Origin: an uncultured Pseudokineococcus sp.
GTDB taxonomy: Bacteria > Actinomycetota > Actinomycetes > Actinomycetales > Quadrisphaeraceae
Reading direction: 5' to 3'
Length of the DNA: 64,000 bases
NCBI RefSeq assembly: GCF_947495735.1
Contig: NZ_CANMAA010000009.1
Coordinates: 1-64,000 of the forward strand
This document shows, one piece after another, positions 16,462 through 25,323 of the stretch. The notes below the pieces were generated by a model, which worked only from the letters and a program-made list of their open reading frames with translations, ran no database searches and had not been told where the DNA came from. Both the position numbers and the translations under genes were made by a program. The first letter of the stretch is position 1, and every line of letters starts with the position of its first letter.

Positions 16462-17306
16462 CCTCGGCCGACGGCACCGGCCCCGCCCTCGCCGGCGGGG
16501 CCGGTCCGGCGTCGGAGCACCGCTACGGGTCGGCCCCGCGCCAGGTGGCCGAGCTGCACCTGCCGGCGGCCCGGCGCACGGACGGCGTCGCGGTGCTCGT
16601 GCACGGCGGCTTCTGGCGCCCCGGCGCGGCCGACGGCTCCCTCGCCTACGACCGAAGGCTCGAGGACCACGTCGCCGCGGACCTGCTCGGGCACGGGGTG
16701 CCGGTGTGGCTCGTGGACTACCGGGCCGTCGGGGACGGCGGCGGATGGCCGGCGACGCCGGAGGACGCGGCCGCGGCGCTGGACCTGCTCACCGAGGTCG
16801 CCCCGGGCGCCGGGCTCGACGCCTCGCGGGCCGTCGTCGTCGGTCACTCGGCCGGCGGGCACCTCGCCGCCTGGGCGGCCTCGCGGCACCTCCTGCCCGC
16901 GGGGGCGCCGGGGGCCGGGCCGAGGCTGCGCCCGATCGCCGTCGTGAGCCAGGCGGGCGTGCTCGACCTCGTCGCCGCCGCCGAGGCCGACCTCGGCCGC
17001 GGAGCCGCCGCCGAGCTGCTCGGCGGCGGGCCCGCGGTCGTGCCCGACCGGTACGCGCTCGCCTCCCCCGCGGCCCTGGTGCCGACCGGGGTCCCCGTGC
17101 TGTGCGTGACCGGGGACCAGGACGACGTCGTCCCGCCCGACCAGGCCGAGCGCTACGACGCCGCCGCCCGTGCGGCGGGCGACGACGTCCGCGTCGAGCT
17201 CGTCCCCGGCGAGGACCACTCGGCCCACCTCGACCCCCGCTCGCGCTGCTGGGCCGTGGCGCGGGACGAGGTCCTCCGGCGCCTCGCCGTCGCCCCGGCC
17301 ACCTGA
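16458..17306 (+). CDS. alpha/beta-hydrolase, esterase/lipase-like
   Basis: 282-residue alpha/beta-hydrolase. The oxyanion-hole motif VHGGFW is at about residues 42-47, the nucleophile elbow GHSAGGH (Ser about 132) and the late Asp/His region [13 protein letters not shown] and GEDHSAH. This layout fits the BD-FAE/carboxylesterase or kynurenine-formamidase-like group; substrate unknown. No signal peptide, so probably cytoplasmic. GTG start overlaps the yajQ stop by four bases. It is followed by a strong hairpin that separates it from convergent htpX. Confidence 0.8.
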   Translation: MTSADGTGPALAGGAGPASEHRYGSAPRQVAELHLPAARRTDGVAVLVHGGFWRPGAADGSLAYDRRLEDHVAADLLGHGVPVWLVDYRAVGDGGGWPATPEDAAAALDLLTEVAPGAGLDASRAVVVGHSAGGHLAAWAASRHLLPAGAPGAGPRLRPIAVVSQAGVLDLVAAAEADLGRGAAAELLGGGPAVVPDRYALASPAALVPTGVPVLCVTGDQDDVVPPDQAERYDAAARAAGDDVRVELVPGEDHSAHLDPRSRCWAVARDEVLRRLAVAPAT

Positions 17307-17323
17307 GCCCCGCCGAGACGCAC

Positions 17324-17357
17324 GACGGCCCCGGACCTCGTCGGGTCCGGGGCCGTC
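17324..17357. terminator. bidirectional terminator between the hydrolase and htpX
   Basis: A perfect 14-bp stem (17324-17337 with 17344-17357) closes a 6-base loop in the short gap between convergent genes. Confidence 0.85.
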
Positions 17358-17375
17358 CTCGCTCGTGCTCGTAGG

Positions 17376-18245
17376 TCAGCCGCGGTAGCCGGCCATCGCC
17401 TCGAGGCGGGCGACGCGCTCGTCCATGGGCGGGTGCGTCGCGAACAGCGAGCGCGCGTCCTTCGCCCGGAACGGGTTGGCGATCATCATGTGGCTCGAGC
17501 TCACGAGGTCGCGCTCGGGCGGCAGCGGCGCCGCCGCGGTGCCGCGCTCGAGCTTGCGCAGGGCCCTGGCCAGGGCCAGGGGGTCGCCCGTGAGGCGGGC
17601 GCCGTCCTCGTCGGCGTCGTACTCGCGGGTGCGGCTGATGCCCATCTGGATCAGCCCGGAGGCCAGCGGGCCGAGGAAGAGCAGGAGCATCCCGGCCATC
17701 GGGTTGCCGCCGCCGTTCTCGCGGTTGCCGCCGCCGAAGAAGAGGGCGGCGTAGCCGAGGAACGTGATGACGCTCGCCATCGCCGCGGCCAGCGACGACG
17801 TGAGGATGTCGCGGTTGTAGACGTGCATGAGCTCGTGCCCGAGGACGCCGCGCAGCTCGCGCTCGTCGAGGATCTCGAGGATCCCCTGGGTGCAGCAGAC
17901 GGCCGAGTTCTGCGGGTTGCGCCCGGTGGCGAAGGCGTTGGGCGCGCGCGTCGGGGACACGTACAGCCGCGGCATCGGCTGGCCGGCGGCCACCGAGAGC
18001 TCGCGCACGATGCGGTGCATCGCCGGCTGCTCGGCCTCGCTCACCGGTCGGGCGCGCATCGCCCTGATGGCGAGGGTGTCGCTCTTCCAGTACGTGATGC
18101 CGTTGACGACGAGCGCGATCACCAGGCCGAGGAGCAGCCCGCCGAGGCTCTGCCCGAAGACCAGCCACGAGGCGAAGAGGATCAGGGCGCCGAAGGCGCC
18201 GAACAGGACGGCGGTCTTGACGCCGTTGAAGTGCTGGTGCCCCAT
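17376..18245 (-). CDS. htpX: membrane-bound zinc metalloprotease HtpX
   Basis: 289-residue M48 protease of the cytoplasmic membrane, involved in membrane protein quality control. Two N-terminal membrane helices (about 12-30 and 35-50) are followed by the catalytic HELMH motif (about residue 139), two more hydrophobic segments, and the third zinc ligand region SRTREYDADEDGARL. FATGRNPQNSAVCCTQG is family-typical. ATG start; an AGGAAGG lies about 12 bases upstream, slightly distant. It is transcribed divergently from korA. Confidence 0.95.
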   Translation of the reverse strand: MGHQHFNGVKTAVLFGAFGALILFASWLVFGQSLGGLLLGLVIALVVNGITYWKSDTLAIRAMRARPVSEAEQPAMHRIVRELSVAAGQPMPRLYVSPTRAPNAFATGRNPQNSAVCCTQGILEILDERELRGVLGHELMHVYNRDILTSSLAAAMASVITFLGYAALFFGGGNRENGGGNPMAGMLLLFLGPLASGLIQMGISRTREYDADEDGARLTGDPLALARALRKLERGTAAAPLPPERDLVSSSHMMIANPFRAKDARSLFATHPPMDERVARLEAMAGYRG

Positions 18246-18371
18246 CTGGGTCGGTGCCTTCCTCGCACGGGCACCGGCCGGGCCGGTGCGTCCACGACGA
18301 CGGCCGGCGGGTCGCCCCCCGGCTGCGTCTCACGGGGCACAACGCCGTCGGGCGACCCCTCGTTCCCCGCC

Positions 18372-18377
18372 TAGCAT
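18372..18377 (+). promoter_or_regulatory. possible -10 element of korA
   Basis: TAGCAT lies about 49 bases before the first korA start in the 180-base divergent gap with htpX. It is the best -10 match on the plus strand there. The rest of the gap shows no other recognisable site. Confidence 0.35.
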
Positions 18378-18425
18378 GGGCCCAGGCCCGCACTCCCCCG
18401 TCCGCCGCAGAAGTCTCCCGAGCGG

Positions 18426-20516
18426 ATGAGTCGGGAAGCCGGGATGGACTCCGACCCCCGAGGTGTTGCCGCTCCTATGCGTCTCGAGTCGCCCACGCCC
18501 GACGCCCCGACCGCCCCGCGCGCCGACGAGTCCGAGGCCCCGCACGCCACCGGCAGCGGGGGCAAGCCGGTCCAGCGGGTCTCCGGCGTCGTCATCCGCT
18601 TCGCCGGCGACTCCGGCGACGGCATGCAGCTGACGGGGGACCGCTTCACCGCGGAGACGGCCACGATGGGCAACGCCCTGGCCACCCTGCCGAGCTTCCC
18701 CGCGGAGATCCGCGCCCCCCAGGGGACCCTGCTCGGCGTCTCCAGCTTCCAGCTGCAGTTCGCCGACCACGTCGTGCTCACCCCGGGCGACTCCCCCGAC
18801 GTGCTCGTGGCGATGAACCCGGCCGCGCTGCGCGCCAACATCGCCGACCTGCCCCGCGGCGGCGTCATCATCGCGGACTCCGACGAGTTCACGAAGCGGA
18901 GCCTGCAGAAGGTCGGCTACACGGTCAGCCCGCTCGAGGACGGCAGCCTGGAGTCCTTCCAGGTGCACGCCCTCCCGCTCACCTCCATGACGGTGGAGGC
19001 GCTGAAGGACTCGGGCCTGTCGCGCAAGGACTCCGAGCGCGCCAAGAACATGTTCGCCCTCGGGATGCTGTCGTGGCTGTACGACCGCCCGACCCAGGCG
19101 ACCGAGAAGTTCATCGCGACGAAGTTCGCGAAGAAGCCCGCGGTGCGCGACGCCAACCTCACGGCCTTCCGCGCCGGCTGGGCCTTCGGGGAGACCACCG
19201 AGGGCTTCGCCGTCCGCTACGAGGTGGCGCCGGCCGAGCACCCCGCCGGCACCTACCGCAACATCACCGGCAGCACGGCGCTCGCCTACGGCCTGGCCTC
19301 GGCCGCGCACAAGGCGGGGCTGCCGCTGGTCCTGGGCTCCTACCCGATCACCCCGGCGAGCGACATCCTCCACGCGCTGTCGGGCATGAAGCGCTTCGGC
19401 GTCACGACGCTGCAGGCGGAGGACGAGATCGCCGGGGTCGGCATCGCCCTGGGCGCCTCGTTCGGCGGCTCCCTCGGCGTCACGACGACGTCGGGCCCGG
19501 GCCTGGCGCTCAAGGCCGAGACCATCGGCCTCGCCGTGATGCTCGAGCTGCCGCTCGTCGTCGTCGACGTCCAGCGCGGGGGCCCGTCCACGGGCCTTCC
19601 CACCAAGACCGAGCAGGCCGACCTGCTGCAGGCGATGTACGGCCGCAACGGCGAGTCGCCGCTGCCGGTCGTGGCGGCCAGCTCGCCGACGGACTGCTTC
19701 ACCGCCGCCGTCGAGGCCGTGCGCATCGCGGTGACCTACCGGACGCCGGTCATCCTGCTCTCCGACGGGTACCTGGCCAACGGCTCCGAGCCGTGGGCGC
19801 TGCCGAAGGTGGCCGACCTGCCCGCCATCGACCCGGCCTTCGCGACCGCGCACAACGGCGCGGGCGACGACGGGACGCCGGCCTTCCGCCCGTACCTGCG
19901 CGACCCCGAGACGCTCGCCCGCCCGTGGGCGGTGCCCGGCACGCCCGGCCTGGCCCACCGCATCGGCGGGCTGGAGAAGGCCGACATCACCGGTGAGATC
20001 TCCTACGAGCCCGAGAACCACGAGCGCATGACGGGCCTGCGCCAGGCCAAGGTCGACGGCGTCTCGGTCCCGCCGCTCGAGGTGGACGACCCGGTCGCCC
20101 CCGACGGCAGCCGCGCCCGCGTGCTCGTCCTCGGCTGGGGCTCGACGTACGGGCCCATCGCCGCGGCCGTCCGCGACGCCCGCGCCGAGGGGCTCCAGGT
20201 CGCCCGCGCCCACCTGCGGCACCTCAACCCCTTCCCCCCCGGCCTGGGCGACGTCCTGCGCTCCTACGACCGCGTCGTCCTGCCGGAGATGAACGGCGGC
20301 CAGCTCGCCCTGCTCCTGCGCGCGCGCTACCTCGTCGACGTCCAGAGCCACGGCCGCGTGCGCGGCCGGCCCTTCACCGCCGGTGAGCTCACCGACGTCG
20401 TCCGCGACGCCGTCACCCAGCTGCCCGACCCCCAGCTGCCCGACCCTCGCCCCGCCTCTGCCGCCGCCCCGTCCGCGGGCGGCGTCACGGAGAGCCCCCA
20501 GGAGGCCCGTCGATGA
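18426..20516 (+). CDS. korA: 2-oxoacid:ferredoxin oxidoreductase, fused gamma/alpha subunit (KorA)
   Basis: 696-residue subunit of an oxygen-tolerant 2-oxoglutarate (or other 2-oxoacid):ferredoxin oxidoreductase. The N-terminal gamma-like domain (about 45-240) begins GVVIRFAGDSGDGMQLTGDR. The alpha-like domain follows with LPLVLGSYPITPASDIL, TTTSGPGLALKAE and VQRGGPSTGLPTKTEQADL. The enzyme links the TCA cycle to low-potential ferredoxin; in mycobacteria KorAB can replace 2-oxoglutarate dehydrogenase. An in-frame ATG at 18444, preceded by GGGAAG, is an alternative start. The last four bases overlap korB as ATGA. Confidence 0.93.
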   Translation: MSREAGMDSDPRGVAAPMRLESPTPDAPTAPRADESEAPHATGSGGKPVQRVSGVVIRFAGDSGDGMQLTGDRFTAETATMGNALATLPSFPAEIRAPQGTLLGVSSFQLQFADHVVLTPGDSPDVLVAMNPAALRANIADLPRGGVIIADSDEFTKRSLQKVGYTVSPLEDGSLESFQVHALPLTSMTVEALKDSGLSRKDSERAKNMFALGMLSWLYDRPTQATEKFIATKFAKKPAVRDANLTAFRAGWAFGETTEGFAVRYEVAPAEHPAGTYRNITGSTALAYGLASAAHKAGLPLVLGSYPITPASDILHALSGMKRFGVTTLQAEDEIAGVGIALGASFGGSLGVTTTSGPGLALKAETIGLAVMLELPLVVVDVQRGGPSTGLPTKTEQADLLQAMYGRNGESPLPVVAASSPTDCFTAAVEAVRIAVTYRTPVILLSDGYLANGSEPWALPKVADLPAIDPAFATAHNGAGDDGTPAFRPYLRDPETLARPWAVPGTPGLAHRIGGLEKADITGEISYEPENHERMTGLRQAKVDGVSVPPLEVDDPVAPDGSRARVLVLGWGSTYGPIAAAVRDARAEGLQVARAHLRHLNPFPPGLGDVLRSYDRVVLPEMNGGQLALLLRARYLVDVQSHGRVRGRPFTAGELTDVVRDAVTQLPDPQLPDPRPASAAAPSAGGVTESPQEARR

Positions 20517-21619
20517 CCACCACCCCGACCCGCACGACGTCCCTCGGCCTGCCCGGCGTCCGCACCGGCACCGAGGGCGTCCCCCGCCTCCCCGAGGGCA
20601 CGAACCTCACCAAGAAGGACTTCACGGCCGCCAACGAGGTGCGCTGGTGCCCCGGCTGCGGCGACTACGCCGTGCTCGCGGCGGTGCAGGGGTTCATGCC
20701 CGAGCTCGGGCTGCGCAAGGAGAACATCGTCTGCGTCTCCGGGATCGGGTGCTCCTCCCGCTTCCCGTACTACCTGGACACCTACGGGATGCACTCGATC
20801 CACGGGCGCGCCCCGGCCATCGCGACGGGCCTGGCCACCTCGCGGGCCGACCTGTCGGTCTGGGTCGTCACCGGCGACGGCGACGCGCTGTCCATCGGCG
20901 GCAACCACCTCATCCACGCGATGCGCCGCAACGTGAACATGACGATCCTGCTGTTCAACAACCGCATCTACGGCCTGACCAAGGGGCAGTACTCCCCCAC
21001 GTCCGAGGTCGGCAAGGTCACCAAGTCCACGCCGGCCGGCTCCGTGGACGCGCCGTTCAACCCGGTGTCGCTGGCGCTGGGCGCCGAGGCGACGTTCGTG
21101 GCCCGCACCCTGGACTCCGACCGCAAGCACCTCACCTCGGTGCTGCGCGCCGCGGCCGAGCACCGCGGCACCTCGCTGGTGGAGATCTACCAGAACTGCC
21201 CGATCTTCAACGACGGCGCCTTCGACGTCCTCAAGGACCGCGACGAGGCCCAGGCGCGCCTGGTCCGCCTCACCGACGGCGAGCAGGTCCGCTTCGGCCG
21301 CGAGGGCGAGGAGAAGGTCGTCGTCCGCACCGCCGGGGGCGGCGTCGAGGCGGTCCCCGCGGCGGAGGCCGGCGGCCGCGAGGTCGTCGTCCACGACACC
21401 GGCGCCCTCGACCCGTCGCAGGCGTTCTCCCTCTCGCGCCTGGACGGCCCGTCGATGGCGCACGTGCCGGTCGGCGTCTTCCGCTCCGTCTCGCGGCCGA
21501 CCTACGACGACCTCGTGCGCGACCAGGTCGACTCCGCGCGCGAGGAGTCCGGTGGCCCCGCCTCCGACGCCGACCTCGACGCGCTCATCGCCGGCGGCGA
21601 CACCTGGGTCGTCCGCTGA
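20513..21619 (+). CDS. korB: 2-oxoacid:ferredoxin oxidoreductase beta subunit (KorB)
   Basis: 368-residue thiamine-diphosphate-binding subunit. WCPGCGDYAVL near residue 43 and the GIGCSSRF segment supply Cys residues for the [4Fe-4S] cluster. The ThDP motif is GDGDALSIGGNHLIHA (about 122-137) with NNRIYGLTKGQYSPT following. ATG start overlapping korA, so the subunits are coupled. No separate ferredoxin domain is fused; an external ferredoxin is needed and none is encoded nearby. Confidence 0.94.
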   Translation: MTTTPTRTTSLGLPGVRTGTEGVPRLPEGTNLTKKDFTAANEVRWCPGCGDYAVLAAVQGFMPELGLRKENIVCVSGIGCSSRFPYYLDTYGMHSIHGRAPAIATGLATSRADLSVWVVTGDGDALSIGGNHLIHAMRRNVNMTILLFNNRIYGLTKGQYSPTSEVGKVTKSTPAGSVDAPFNPVSLALGAEATFVARTLDSDRKHLTSVLRAAAEHRGTSLVEIYQNCPIFNDGAFDVLKDRDEAQARLVRLTDGEQVRFGREGEEKVVVRTAGGGVEAVPAAEAGGREVVVHDTGALDPSQAFSLSRLDGPSMAHVPVGVFRSVSRPTYDDLVRDQVDSAREESGGPASDADLDALIAGGDTWVVR

Positions 21620-21690
21620 GCGCGCCCCCCGCGCCGGCACCCCCCGGTGCGGGGACGGCCGACCCCGCCGACGTCCGCCGCGGCACCCTC

Positions 21691-22587
21691 ATGGGTGCCG
21701 CGGCGTACGCGCTGTGGGGGTCCTTCCCGCTCTACTTCACGGCGCTCGCGCCCGCCGGCTCCCTCGAGGTGCTCGTGCACCGGGTGCTCTGGTCGCTGGT
21801 GCTGTGCGCCGTGGTGCTGGTCGCCCTGCGGGGCCTGCCGCAGCTGCGCGCCCTGCTCGGGGACCGGCAGCGCACCGGGTGGCTGGCGGTGGCCTCGGTC
21901 ACCATCGCGGCGAACTGGGGCGTCTACATCTACGGCGTGCAGTCCGGCAACGTCATCGAGGCGTCGCTGGGGTACTTCGTGAACCCGCTCGTGACCGTGC
22001 TGCTCGGCGTCGTGCTGCTGCGCGAGCGCCTGCGCCGGGCGCAGTGGGCCGCCGTCGGCATCGGCGTCGTGGCCGTGGGCGTCATCACCGCCGACTACGG
22101 CCGGGTGCCCTGGATCGCCCTGGTGCTCGCGCTCACCTTCGCCACGTACGGGCTGGCCAAGAACCGCGTCGGGCGCGGGACGCCGGCCCTGGTCTCCCTC
22201 ACCGGCGAGACGCTCGTGCTGGCGCCCTTCGCCCTCGTCGCGCTCGTCGTCCTCGAGCTCGCGGGTGACGGCACGTTCACCACGGCCGGGCCCCTCCACA
22301 CCGCGCTGCTCGTGACGACCGGCGTCGCCACGACGGTCCCGCTGCTGCTCTTCGGGGCCGCCGCCCGGCGGATCCCGCTGACGACCATCGGGCTGCTGCA
22401 GTACCTCACCCCCGTCCTGCAGCTCCTCTGCGGGGTGCTGCTGCTCGGCGAGGAGATGCCCCCCACGCGCTGGGTCGGGTTCGCGCTGGTGTGGCTCGCC
22501 CTCGTCGTCCTGTCCGCCGACACGCTGCGGGCGGCCCGGCGCCGCTCCGCCCTCGCGCGCTCGGCGGTCGCCTCGGCGCAGGGCTGA
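21691..22587 (+). CDS. rarD: RarD-type EamA/DMT-family permease
   Basis: 298-residue membrane protein with ten predicted helices, an EamA-domain pair. It begins MGAAAYALWGSFPLYFTALA, and AANWGVYIYGVQSGNVIEASLGYF (given here as family-typical; about residues 70-90) identifies the RarD branch. RarD was named from chloramphenicol sensitivity; actual substrates are unproven. ATG 21691 is the only conventional in-frame start after korB, but it has no Shine-Dalgarno; a rare CTG at 21616 overlapping the korB stop would add 25 residues. The start is therefore uncertain. Confidence 0.8.
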   Translation: MGAAAYALWGSFPLYFTALAPAGSLEVLVHRVLWSLVLCAVVLVALRGLPQLRALLGDRQRTGWLAVASVTIAANWGVYIYGVQSGNVIEASLGYFVNPLVTVLLGVVLLRERLRRAQWAAVGIGVVAVGVITADYGRVPWIALVLALTFATYGLAKNRVGRGTPALVSLTGETLVLAPFALVALVVLELAGDGTFTTAGPLHTALLVTTGVATTVPLLLFGAAARRIPLTTIGLLQYLTPVLQLLCGVLLLGEEMPPTRWVGFALVWLALVVLSADTLRAARRRSALARSAVASAQG

Positions 22588-22695
22588 GGCGCCCTCGGCC
22601 GCGCGCGCTGGGCCGGCCGGGCGACCGCGCCGGGCGTCGGGGTGCGCCGGGCGCCGGGCGCTGCAGCGACCGGCCACGGCGACCGAGGGGCTCGC

Positions 22696-24186
22696 ATGCC
22701 GCCGCGCCCGCCCTGCTCGCCCTCCCGGACGACCGCCCGCCGCCGGACCGCGGCGGGGGGCCTGCTCGCCGCGCTCGTCGCCGCCGTCGCGCTCGTCCCC
22801 GTGAGCGCCGGCGGGGCTCCGGCGGCTGCGGCCGCGACGTGCCCCGCGTCCAGCGGCGAGGTGCTGCACGGCGTCCCGGGCAGCGGTCGGGCCGTCGCGC
22901 TGACGTTCGACGACGGCCCCTCGACCTGGACGCCGCAGGTCCTCGACGTGCTGCGGTCGAAGGGCGTGCGGGCGACGTTCTTCGTGACCGGTGACCACGT
23001 GGCGCGCCACCCCGACGTCGCGCGACGGATCGTCGCCGAGGGCCACGTCATCGCCAACCACACGCAGACGCACCCGCAGGACGTCCCGGGGTCGGTGCCG
23101 CGGGGGCGCTTCGACCAGCTGCCGGCCTCGGCGCAGCGCGACCAGCTGGACCGCGCGACGCGCGCCGTCCGCGACGTCACCGGGGTCGTGCCGTGCCTGT
23201 TCCGCGGGCCGGGCGGCCACCAGAGCAGCGCCACGACCCGTGCGCTGCTGCGCGAGCGCCGTCTGGGCAACGTCCACTGGACCGTGGACTCCCGGGACTG
23301 GGAGCAGCCCGCAGGGCCGTCGCGCGGGGCCGTCGACGCCGTCGTGCGGGCGGCGACCACGGGCGGGGGCAGCCGGCCCGTCGTGCTCCTGCACGACGGC
23401 CAGGCGACCGCGCGGCAGGACCCCGAGGCCCACCGCGGGAGCACGGTCGCCGCCCTGCCGAGGATCATCGACGCCTACACCGCGCGCGGGCACCGCTTCA
23501 CGACGCCCGACGGCCGCCCCTTCCCGAGCCCGCGCCCGGCGGCGCCCGAGGTGCCGGTGGCCGCTGACGTCGACGGCGACGGGCGTGACGACCCAGGGCT
23601 CTTCAGCGCCGGCCGCTGGTCCTTCCTCAGCTCCCGGACGGGGCTCCCCGTGCTCGTCTCGCACGGGACCGCCGGTGACGCACCGCTGGTCGGCGACTGG
23701 GACGGCGACGGCCGGGACGGCATCGGCGTCGCCCGCCGCGGCGTCCTCCACCTCCGGCAGACGGCCACCGCCGGGCCGGCCCAGGTGGTCGTGCGCTACG
23801 GCTCGCCCGGGGACGTCCCCCTGGCCGGGGACTGGGACGGCGACGGCCGGGACACCCCCGGGCTGCGGCGCGGGACGCGGACCTTCCTCGCCCGGGAGCT
23901 GCGGACCGGCACCTCCTCGTGGGTGCAGGACCTCGGCGGCAGCCGTGACCAGGTGCTCGCCGGCGACTGGGACGGCGACGGGCGCGACACGCTCGGCGTC
24001 GTGGCCCCGGACGGCCGCGTCGTCGTCACCGACAGCCCGGTCGGGTCCCCCTCGCCGGCGACCGGCGCCCGGCGGGCGACCGTGCCCGCCGGCGCGCGCG
24101 TCGCCGCCGGGGACTGGCACGGCCAGGGCCGAGACGCCCTCGCCGTCCTCGCAGCGGGTCGACCGCAGGTGGTCGCGCTGCGGTGA
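22696..24186 (+). CDS. secreted polysaccharide deacetylase (NodB) with C-terminal DGDGRD repeats
   Basis: 496 residues. A cleavable signal peptide (about 12-48, LLAALVAAVALVPVSAGG) is followed by a NodB/CE4 domain at about 65-260. ALTFDDGPS carries the metal-binding Asp, NHTQTHP the His pair, and FRGPGG and LLHDGQ are later motifs. From about residue 275 come VCBS/FG-GAP-like units of roughly 48 residues, each marked by GDWDGDGRD, plus a first copy (ADVDGDGRDD) and a degenerate last copy (GDWHGQGRD). Expected role: extracellular N-deacetylation of peptidoglycan or another glycan, with the repeats as a binding or Ca-stabilised propeller-like module. ATG 22696 is chosen because GAGGGG precedes it. 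Confidence 0.85.
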   Translation: MPPRPPCSPSRTTARRRTAAGGLLAALVAAVALVPVSAGGAPAAAAATCPASSGEVLHGVPGSGRAVALTFDDGPSTWTPQVLDVLRSKGVRATFFVTGDHVARHPDVARRIVAEGHVIANHTQTHPQDVPGSVPRGRFDQLPASAQRDQLDRATRAVRDVTGVVPCLFRGPGGHQSSATTRALLRERRLGNVHWTVDSRDWEQPAGPSRGAVDAVVRAATTGGGSRPVVLLHDGQATARQDPEAHRGSTVAALPRIIDAYTARGHRFTTPDGRPFPSPRPAAPEVPVAADVDGDGRDDPGLFSAGRWSFLSSRTGLPVLVSHGTAGDAPLVGDWDGDGRDGIGVARRGVLHLRQTATAGPAQVVVRYGSPGDVPLAGDWDGDGRDTPGLRRGTRTFLARELRTGTSSWVQDLGGSRDQVLAGDWDGDGRDTLGVVAPDGRVVVTDSPVGSPSPATGARRATVPAGARVAAGDWHGQGRDALAVLAAGRPQVVALR

Positions 24187-24239
24187 GGACGCCGGCCCCG
24201 GAGGAGACCCGGGGGTCCCCCTCCTCGCGCCGGAGCTGC

Positions 24240-25277
24240 TCAGCGCGTGCGGTCGGCGATCGCCCCGGCGAAGGCCGCCAGCGCCTGCTTCGCCTCGCCG
24301 TCGGGCAGCGGCGCCAGGGCGTCGACCGCCTCCTGGGCGCAGTGCTGGGCGCGGGCGCGGGCGACGTCGGTCGACGGCAGGGTGCGCAGCGCGTCGACCG
24401 CGCGGGCGAGCTCCTCGTCGGCGTCCAGGGGCCCGTCCAGCAGCGCGACGGCGGCCGCGGCGCGCTCGTCGCCCGACGCGGCGGCGTCGCGCGCCAGCAG
24501 CACGGGCAGCGTGGGCACGCGCTCGCGCAGGTCGGTGCCGGCGCGCTTGCCGCTGTCGTCGCCCAGGAGGTCTAGCACGTCGTCGGCCAGCTGGAAGGCG
24601 ACGCCGACGCGCTCGCCGTAGGCGACGACCACGTCCCGGACCTGCTGGTCGCAGCCGCCGAACATGGCGCCGAAGAGCGCCGAGGTGGCGATGAGCGAGC
24701 CGGTCTTGTCCGAGAGGACCTGCAGGTAGTGGGCGACCGGGTCCTCGTCGTCCTCGGGCCCGACGGTCTCGTGCAGCTGGCCCAGGCACAGGCGCTCGAA
24801 GGTCGCCGCCTGGATCTCCACGGCCTCGGGCCCGAGGGCCGCCACGAGCCGCGAGGCGCGCGCGAAGAGGAGGTCGCCCGTGAGGATCGCGACGTTGTTG
24901 CCCCAGACCTGCTGCGCCGCAGGCGCTCCTCGGCGCAGCGGGGCCGAGTCCATGACGTCGTCGTGGTAGAGCGTGGCGAGGTGCGTCAGCTCGACGACGA
25001 CGGCCGCCTCCACCACCTCGGGCGCCGCGCCGTCCCCCAGCTCCCCCGCCAGCAGCACGAGCAGCGGGCGCACCCGCTTGCCCCCGGCCTCGACGAGGTG
25101 GCGGGAGGTGCTGTCGGCCAGCCGGTCGGAGTGCGCGACGGCGGTGCGCAGCAGCGCCTCGACGCGCTCCATCCGGGCGCCGACGCGCTCGGCCAGGGCC
25201 CCGGAGGGACCCGGGACGCCCCACCCCGCGCCCGCCCCGGCCGAGGGCGTGCTCTGGAGGGGTCTGCGCGGGCTCAC
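24240..25277 (-). CDS. long-chain polyprenyl diphosphate synthase
   Basis: 345-residue trans-prenyltransferase. Both Asp-rich motifs are present: LYHDDVMDSAPLRRG (first, DDxxD) and FQLADDVLDLLGDDSGK (second). GGKRVRPLL precedes them as usual. The enzyme extends farnesyl or geranylgeranyl diphosphate with isopentenyl diphosphate; the neighbouring menaquinone genes make the MenA substrate, the menaquinone side chain, the likely product. Chain length cannot be read reliably. The GTG at 25277 is preferred; a GTG at 25322 would add 15 residues almost touching the menJ stop. The gene ends 53 bases from the convergent deacetylase, with no clear terminator between. Confidence 0.88.
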   Translation of the reverse strand: MSPRRPLQSTPSAGAGAGWGVPGPSGALAERVGARMERVEALLRTAVAHSDRLADSTSRHLVEAGGKRVRPLLVLLAGELGDGAAPEVVEAAVVVELTHLATLYHDDVMDSAPLRRGAPAAQQVWGNNVAILTGDLLFARASRLVAALGPEAVEIQAATFERLCLGQLHETVGPEDDEDPVAHYLQVLSDKTGSLIATSALFGAMFGGCDQQVRDVVVAYGERVGVAFQLADDVLDLLGDDSGKRAGTDLRERVPTLPVLLARDAAASGDERAAAAVALLDGPLDADEELARAVDALRTLPSTDVARARAQHCAQEAVDALAPLPDGEAKQALAAFAGAIADRTR

Positions 25278-25323
25278 GCCCCCCAGTGTCGCGGACGCCG
25301 CCGGCGCCTGGTGCACGGGCACC

